Assembly: GCF_030506325.1 (NCBI RefSeq)
Contig: NZ_CP120683.1
Span: 3,361,001 to 3,425,000, forward strand
Reading direction: 5' to 3'
Source of the DNA: Tunicatimonas pelagia
Lineage (GTDB): Bacteria; Bacteroidota; Bacteroidia; Cytophagales; Cyclobacteriaceae
Length of the DNA: 64,000 bases
A program made the translations under genes and the position numbers. Below the pieces are notes generated by a model, which worked only from the letters and a program-made list of their open reading frames with translations, made no database searches and was not told the origin of the DNA. The number at the start of each line of letters is the position of its first letter. Position 1 is the stretch's first letter. This document shows, one piece after another, positions 60,473-64,000 of the stretch.

Positions 60473-60841
60473 ATGAACGCACTTAAAAATCACGTACAAC
60501 TTATTGGTAACTTAGGTCAAGATCCTGAAATTAAAGAACTAGAAAGTGGTAAGAAATTAGCTAAATTCTCTATTGCCACTACTGAATCGTACAAAAATAA
60601 AAATGGTGAAATTGTAAACGACACCCAGTGGCACTCAATTGTAGCTTGGGATAGTTTAGCCGGAATTGCCGAGAAATACTTGCACAAAGGTAAGCAAGTA
60701 GCCCTCGCCGGAAAACTCACTCACCGTAACTACGAAGACAAAGACGGTATTAAACGTTACGTAACCGAGATTGTGGCCAATGATCTACTGATGCTCGGCA
60801 AGCGGGAAACCGCCACAGCGGGAGATGAATTACCATTTTAA
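60473..60841 (+). CDS. ssb: Single-stranded DNA-binding protein
   Basis: A 122-residue OB-fold protein: NHVQLIGNLGQDPEIKELESGKKLAKFSIATTE, WHSIVAWDSLAGIAEKYLHKGKQVALAGKL, RNYEDKDGIKRYVTEIVA. The protein is short, with only a small C-terminal tail that ends GDELPF, the acidic-aromatic tip that binds repair proteins. Such short SSBs are often secondary (plasmid- or competence-type) copies. Monocistronic with a strong terminator. Confidence 0.92.
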   Translation: MNALKNHVQLIGNLGQDPEIKELESGKKLAKFSIATTESYKNKNGEIVNDTQWHSIVAWDSLAGIAEKYLHKGKQVALAGKLTHRNYEDKDGIKRYVTEIVANDLLMLGKRETATAGDELPF

Positions 60842-60855
60842 TCTATCTTATTCTC

Positions 60856-60889
60856 AGACATCCGAAGTTTTTCGAAACTTCGGATGTCT
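60856..60889 (+). terminator. Intrinsic terminator after ssb
   Basis: AGACATCCGAAGTTT and AAACTTCGGATGTCT form a perfect 15-bp stem with a TTCG loop, 15 bases after the ssb stop, followed by TTCT. Confidence 0.85.
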
Positions 60890-61006
60890 TTCTAAAAAGC
60901 AGCTTCTTAACCTCATTCCCACATACGTATTATTTCCACAAGAATAGATCAGCATTCAGCTACATGAGATGGTATCATTGCAGTTTAAACCAAAAATCTG
61001 AATGCT

Positions 61007-61711
61007 ATGAAGCGTGCATGGTACTTTATTTCCTTTATTATTATTGCTCTATTTTCGGCTTGCTCAGAAGATGACGCTGCTGAAGAACCATCTCCATCTC
61101 CTTTTACATTGACATTGGAAGAAAATGTAGTCGAGGCAGATTATTTCTCCTTTAACTTACAAGTCACAGAGGAAGCTAGTGGTGGAATTATTTATTATAG
61201 TTTAGCTGATGAATCTGATTCTGTTCCCACTACTAGTGCTTTAAAGAATGCCCCTGGTACTCAAAGTGTAGCTTCATCTGGTGTTGACCCTGTATCTGAA
61301 ACATTTCGTGAGTTATCTCCTAACACCACCTACACTGTATACGCTTTTATAGAAGTAGATGGAGCAGAAGGGGAATTAGTTAGCTTACAAGTCACAACAA
61401 AAAATTCTTTTTTAACTTTGGAAGAACGAGTAGTTCAACCTACTCTCGTTTCATTAAGCCTTCGCATTAAAGAAGAAGCTGGGGAGGGAATGGTTTACTT
61501 TAGCATTTTTGACCCTTCTGACCCAGTTCCCGCTGCTGCTGAGTTAAAGAGTTCTCAAACCTCGCAGAGTGTGGCTATGAAGGGTGGTGGGTTCACATTC
61601 GGAAACTTTCAAGGACTAACCCCTAACACTAGCTATATAGTATATGGCTTTATGGAAATAGATGGTGTGGAAAGTGGAGCGATTTCCCTAGCAGTTACTA
61701 CTGATAATTAA
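61007..61711 (+). CDS. Lipoprotein with two tandem fibronectin-like repeats
   Basis: A 234-residue lipoprotein (ALFSACSEDD). Two ~95-residue repeats: EENVVEADYFSFNLQVTEEA to VYAFIEVDGAEGELVSLQVT (~37-130) and EERVVQPTLVSLSLRIKEEA to VYGFMEIDGVESGAISLAVT (~137-232). Both carry an LSPNTTYTVY/LTPNTSYIVY turn, so the fold is likely FN3-like. Function unknown; surface binding is plausible. Confidence 0.75.
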   Translation: MKRAWYFISFIIIALFSACSEDDAAEEPSPSPFTLTLEENVVEADYFSFNLQVTEEASGGIIYYSLADESDSVPTTSALKNAPGTQSVASSGVDPVSETFRELSPNTTYTVYAFIEVDGAEGELVSLQVTTKNSFLTLEERVVQPTLVSLSLRIKEEAGEGMVYFSIFDPSDPVPAAAELKSSQTSQSVAMKGGGFTFGNFQGLTPNTSYIVYGFMEIDGVESGAISLAVTTDN

Positions 61712-61798
61712 TAATCCCGACTGATCCTCTAGAAACAAATAGTAGCGCATTTTGTCAAAATAAATAACTATTTAGGCTGTTAAAAAGATGCGCTACTT

Positions 61799-62374
61799 AT
61801 GAACCTCAGCAACTTCAAAATACAAATACGGAAGGTCACTGATTTTAGCGAAGACGAGTGTAATCAGTTCATTCCGCACCTCAATCGCCGTACTATTGCT
61901 AAGAACAGTTATTTTCTAGAACCGGGACAGTTGGTAAGCGAAATCGGGTTTGTGCAAACAGGAGTACTACGACTATTTTATCTTCAAGACGGTAAGGAAA
62001 TCAATAACCACTTTTTTCTGGAAAATGACTATGCCGTATCCTACCTAGATTTTCTTAAACAGCGGGCCAGCCGCTACTACATTCAAGCACTGGAAGATTG
62101 TGAGCTATTAACCTTTAGTGCCAGGGCCCTTCAACACGCTTACGATCAGTCTAAAAACTGGGAACGCTTCGGGCGACTGATTTCCGAAAGCGTATACGCC
62201 ACCGCTACCAACCGATTTGAGTCCTTCCTCTTCCTATCTGCCAAAGAGCGGTACTTGCAGATGCTAGACGATTACCCTCGCTTTATTCAACGCATTCCGC
62301 TTTACCACTTGGCCTCTTACCTTGGCATCGAGCGTGAAAGCCTCAGCCGCATCCGCAAAGAATTAGCCCGATAG
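61799..62374 (+). CDS. Crp/Fnr-family transcriptional regulator
   Basis: A 191-residue protein. A cyclic-nucleotide-binding-type beta-roll (FLEPGQLVSEIGFVQTGVLRLFYLQDGKEI) is followed by a long helix and a C-terminal HTH (PLYHLASYLGIERESLSRIRKELA). The canonical cAMP contact residues are not evident, as is usual for Bacteroidota members. It lies 162 bases before the NmrA-like gene and is a possible regulator of it. Confidence 0.88.
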   Translation: MNLSNFKIQIRKVTDFSEDECNQFIPHLNRRTIAKNSYFLEPGQLVSEIGFVQTGVLRLFYLQDGKEINNHFFLENDYAVSYLDFLKQRASRYYIQALEDCELLTFSARALQHAYDQSKNWERFGRLISESVYATATNRFESFLFLSAKERYLQMLDDYPRFIQRIPLYHLASYLGIERESLSRIRKELAR

Positions 62375-62378
62375 CCTC

Positions 62379-62427
62379 GGAGAAGGGAGGATGGAAAAAG
62401 AAAAATATATTCCGTTCTCCCTCCTCC
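62379..62427 (+). terminator. Hairpin after the Crp-type regulator
   Basis: GGAGAAGGGAGGATGG and CCGTTCTCCCTCCTCC pair (one mismatch, two G-T), followed by GTTTTCCCTTTT. Confidence 0.55.
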
Positions 62428-62491
62428 GTTTTCCCTTTTCCGGTCTCCGTTTAATGTAACATACATCAATTTTTAGGAGAATTGAGCGCAC

Positions 62492-62499
62492 TACCTTTG
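62492..62499 (+). promoter_or_regulatory. -7 promoter element for the NmrA-like gene
   Basis: TACCTTTG matches TAnnTTTG exactly, 37 bases before the ATG. The -33 element is weak (TTTT). Confidence 0.5.
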
Positions 62500-62536
62500 A
62501 AGTGTTGATTAATTATTCACTTTAAAGCACACTATC

Positions 62537-63358
62537 ATGAAAAGCAAGGTATTAGTTCTCGGCAGCACTGGTCTTATTGGTCGTATCGTCACTCAGCAGT
62601 TAGTTACGGATGATTTTTTGGTAAAAGTCTTGGCTCGTAATCCAGCGAAAGCTGAAAAGATGTTTGGCAACCAAGTTGAAATTATTTCGGGTGATGCTAT
62701 TAACCGTGAGAACCTGAAAGCAGCACTGACAGATTGCGAGCAGGTTCACATCAGTTTGAGCCAACCGGCGGAGCTAGTTGCTGTGCGGCACGTAGTTTCG
62801 CTAACAACCGAACTTTCACTGCAAAAAATATCCTACGTATCGGGCTCTACCGTTTCGGAAGAAAATAACTTTTTCCCTATGATAAAGGATAAGCTTGAGG
62901 CGGAGCAGTTAATTCAAGGTTCGGGAGTGCCCTATCAGATTTTTAAACCTACTATTTTTCGGGAAGCACTGGCTAATTTTGTGAATAACGGACGGGCTTC
63001 CGTTTTGGGAAAACAAACTCGGCCCTATCATTTAGTTTCGGGACAAGAGTTTGCCCGACTAGTTTCGCAGGAGCTTTTGAAAGAAGAGAATTTTTACCAG
63101 AAGATTTTTGGTAAGCAATCGGTCACCTTAAATAAGGCTCTAGAAGAATATTGTACTCAGCACCATCCGCAGATTAAAAAGGTAACAAATTTGCCCTACG
63201 GCATAGCAAAGTTTATTGCTTGGCTTACCCGAACCCCAACTCTTAAAGAAGCTGCTAATTTTTTTGCTTATTTAGAAAAGGTGGGTGAGGGTTATCCGGA
63301 AGAAAAACAGAGTACGATTTCTAAACAGTCAGGGCGGTTAGGATTAGTAGCTGCCTGA
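62537..63358 (+). CDS. NmrA-like NAD(P)-binding protein (atypical SDR)
   Basis: A 273-residue protein. The Rossmann motif is VLGSTGLIGRIVTQQLV; EIISGDAINRENLKAALTDCEQVHISLSQP and YVSGSTVSEEN follow, as in NmrA/HSCARG and atypical SDR5-type proteins. The YxxxK catalytic pair is not evident, so a redox sensor or quinone reductase-like role is possible. The Crp-type gene upstream may regulate it. Confidence 0.82.
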   Translation: MKSKVLVLGSTGLIGRIVTQQLVTDDFLVKVLARNPAKAEKMFGNQVEIISGDAINRENLKAALTDCEQVHISLSQPAELVAVRHVVSLTTELSLQKISYVSGSTVSEENNFFPMIKDKLEAEQLIQGSGVPYQIFKPTIFREALANFVNNGRASVLGKQTRPYHLVSGQEFARLVSQELLKEENFYQKIFGKQSVTLNKALEEYCTQHHPQIKKVTNLPYGIAKFIAWLTRTPTLKEAANFFAYLEKVGEGYPEEKQSTISKQSGRLGLVAA

Positions 63359-63375
63359 GGTATTTTTCCCTCTCT

Positions 63376-63430
63376 GCATTTGGGCATTTGTATGTTTGAG
63401 AAAACTACGCGGGCATAAATGCCTGAATGC
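63376..63430 (+). terminator. Imperfect hairpin after the NmrA-like gene
   Basis: GCATTTGGGCATTTGT with ATAAATGCCTGAATGC pairs with small mismatches around a ~20-base loop. No T run, so weak. Confidence 0.35.
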
Positions 63431-63475
63431 AGCCTACCACCCCGCTCAAGCATAGTAAAATTTCATTTCTGCCGC

Positions 63476-63507
63476 TTGTAATCCTAGCACTGTTTTTTGT
63501 ACCTTCG
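63476..63507 (+). promoter_or_regulatory. Candidate uvrA promoter
   Basis: TTG at 63476-63478 and TACCTTCG at 63500-63507, 21 bases apart, about 114 bases before the uvrA ATG. Confidence 0.4.
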
Positions 63508-63620
63508 GAACCCTTTCTCTTTAATACTTATTCTAAGTAGTAGAAAGAAAATTGCTGTTCGGTTTCCGGTCGTCTTTTTCCGGTTTCCGCCCACAGCTTC
63601 GCTTAATTCCGATTGAATTT

Positions 63621-64000
63621 ATGGCTACCGAAAACCTAACCGTAGAAAGAACCGATACTGCCGCAGATTTGGCGATAGTACCCCCTGAGTACGACCAAGA
63701 AACCATCGAGATCTTTGGGGCACGCGAGCATAACCTTAAAACTATTGATGTAACGCTACCGCGCAATAAGCTCATTGTAATTACCGGAATTAGCGGTAGC
63801 GGAAAATCATCCTTAGCTTTTGATACTATCTACGCCGAAGGGCAGCGCCGCTACATGGAGAGCTTTTCGGCCTACGCCCGTTCCTTTATCGGTAACTTAC
63901 AACGGCCTGAAGTGGATAAAATTAATGGACTGAGTCCCGTTATCTCCATTGAGCAGAAGACTACTTCTAAAAATCCGCGCTCTACCGTAGGCACCGTTAC
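63621..64000 (+). CDS. uvrA: Excinuclease ABC subunit A, N-terminal part
   Basis: The frame from the ATG at 63621 is open to the window edge (126 residues). It shows the UvrA start: [20 protein letters not shown], Walker [39 protein letters not shown] and the Q-loop-adjacent [21 protein letters not shown] ~22-residue N-terminal extension precedes the domain. It recognises bulky DNA lesions in nucleotide excision repair. The rest lies outside the window. Confidence 0.95.
   Translation, partial: MATENLTVERTDTAADLAIVPPEYDQETIEIFGAREHNLKTIDVTLPRNKLIVITGISGSGKSSLAFDTIYAEGQRRYMESFSAYARSFIGNLQRPEVDKINGLSPVISIEQKTTSKNPRSTVGTV

Overview
The window looks like chromosomal DNA of a marine or environmental Bacteroidota, most likely Cytophagales. 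The signs are a type IX secretion sorting domain on a giant GH13 amylase, many short lipoproteins with an ...AC or ...SC lipobox, promoters of the TAnnTTTG type, SusE/F-like starch modules, GH97/GH20/GH3/GH36 enzymes, a four-helix-bundle (S23/IVP-type) protein and moderate (~45%) GC. Assignment below order level is not supported by anything I can see.

Layout. 1-7.2 kb: a DUF3667 fragment, a class V aminotransferase, a LON-domain protein and, convergently, a 1608-residue secreted GH13 protein. 7.2-9.2 kb: a structured inverted-repeat element, then nuoABC ending without nuoD. 9.3-21.6 kb: a ParS/RES toxin-antitoxin pair, lipoproteins, a GNAT enzyme, a sulfatase/SMP-30/MORN gene run, a nitroreductase, an SDR, a membrane/peroxiredoxin-like pair, an Rpn-type nuclease gene broken by one stop codon, a PH-like membrane protein and a yefM-yoeB remnant. 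21.7-32.8 kb: scattered glycan enzymes (GH3-beta-lactamase fusion, GH20 hexosaminidase, GH36-like alpha-galactosidase, mutarotase-like protein) mixed with a broken vapC and lipoproteins. 32.8-34.6 kb: a small island of regulators bounded by a remnant of a mutarotase-like paralogue. 34.6-42.2 kb: VOC protein, EF-G paralogue, MltD-type transglycosylase plus LOG protein, an IR-flanked four-helix-bundle gene, a TIGR01777 epimerase, a truncated carbonic anhydrase and a 14-residue-repeat lipoprotein. 42.4-44.9 kb: a DUF1537 kinase plus an ApnO-like dehydrogenase, the likely core of D-apionate catabolism. 45-57 kb: a BNR/VPS10-like protein, GH97 and an RND efflux operon (MFP-RND-OMP). 57.4-64 kb: Zn-ribbon protein and hydrolase, HEAT DNA-glycosylase-like protein, MazEF, SSB, a lipoprotein, a Crp-type regulator, an NmrA-like protein and the start of uvrA.

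Functional picture. The organism appears to be a polysaccharide degrader: secreted GH13, GH97, GH36, GH20 and GH3 enzymes, a sulfatase, a mutarotase-like protein and an apionate route (apiose occurs in plant and seagrass pectins). No susCD pair lies in the window, so this is dispersed accessory metabolism, not one polysaccharide utilisation locus. The genome also seems repeat-rich and in flux: at least four toxin-antitoxin loci (two intact, two decayed), several gene remnants and three families of intergenic palindromic repeats.

Most unusual items: (i) a recurring intergenic family built of AACAC/GTGTT units, one copy of which brackets the four-helix-bundle gene as inverted repeats; (ii) an IR-ended ~170 bp element with nested hairpins whose end recurs 14 kb away; (iii) the two-gene apionate module; (iv) several precisely readable gene-decay events. 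I found no CRISPR array, tRNA or rRNA. I did not identify a clear, wholly new multi-gene system.
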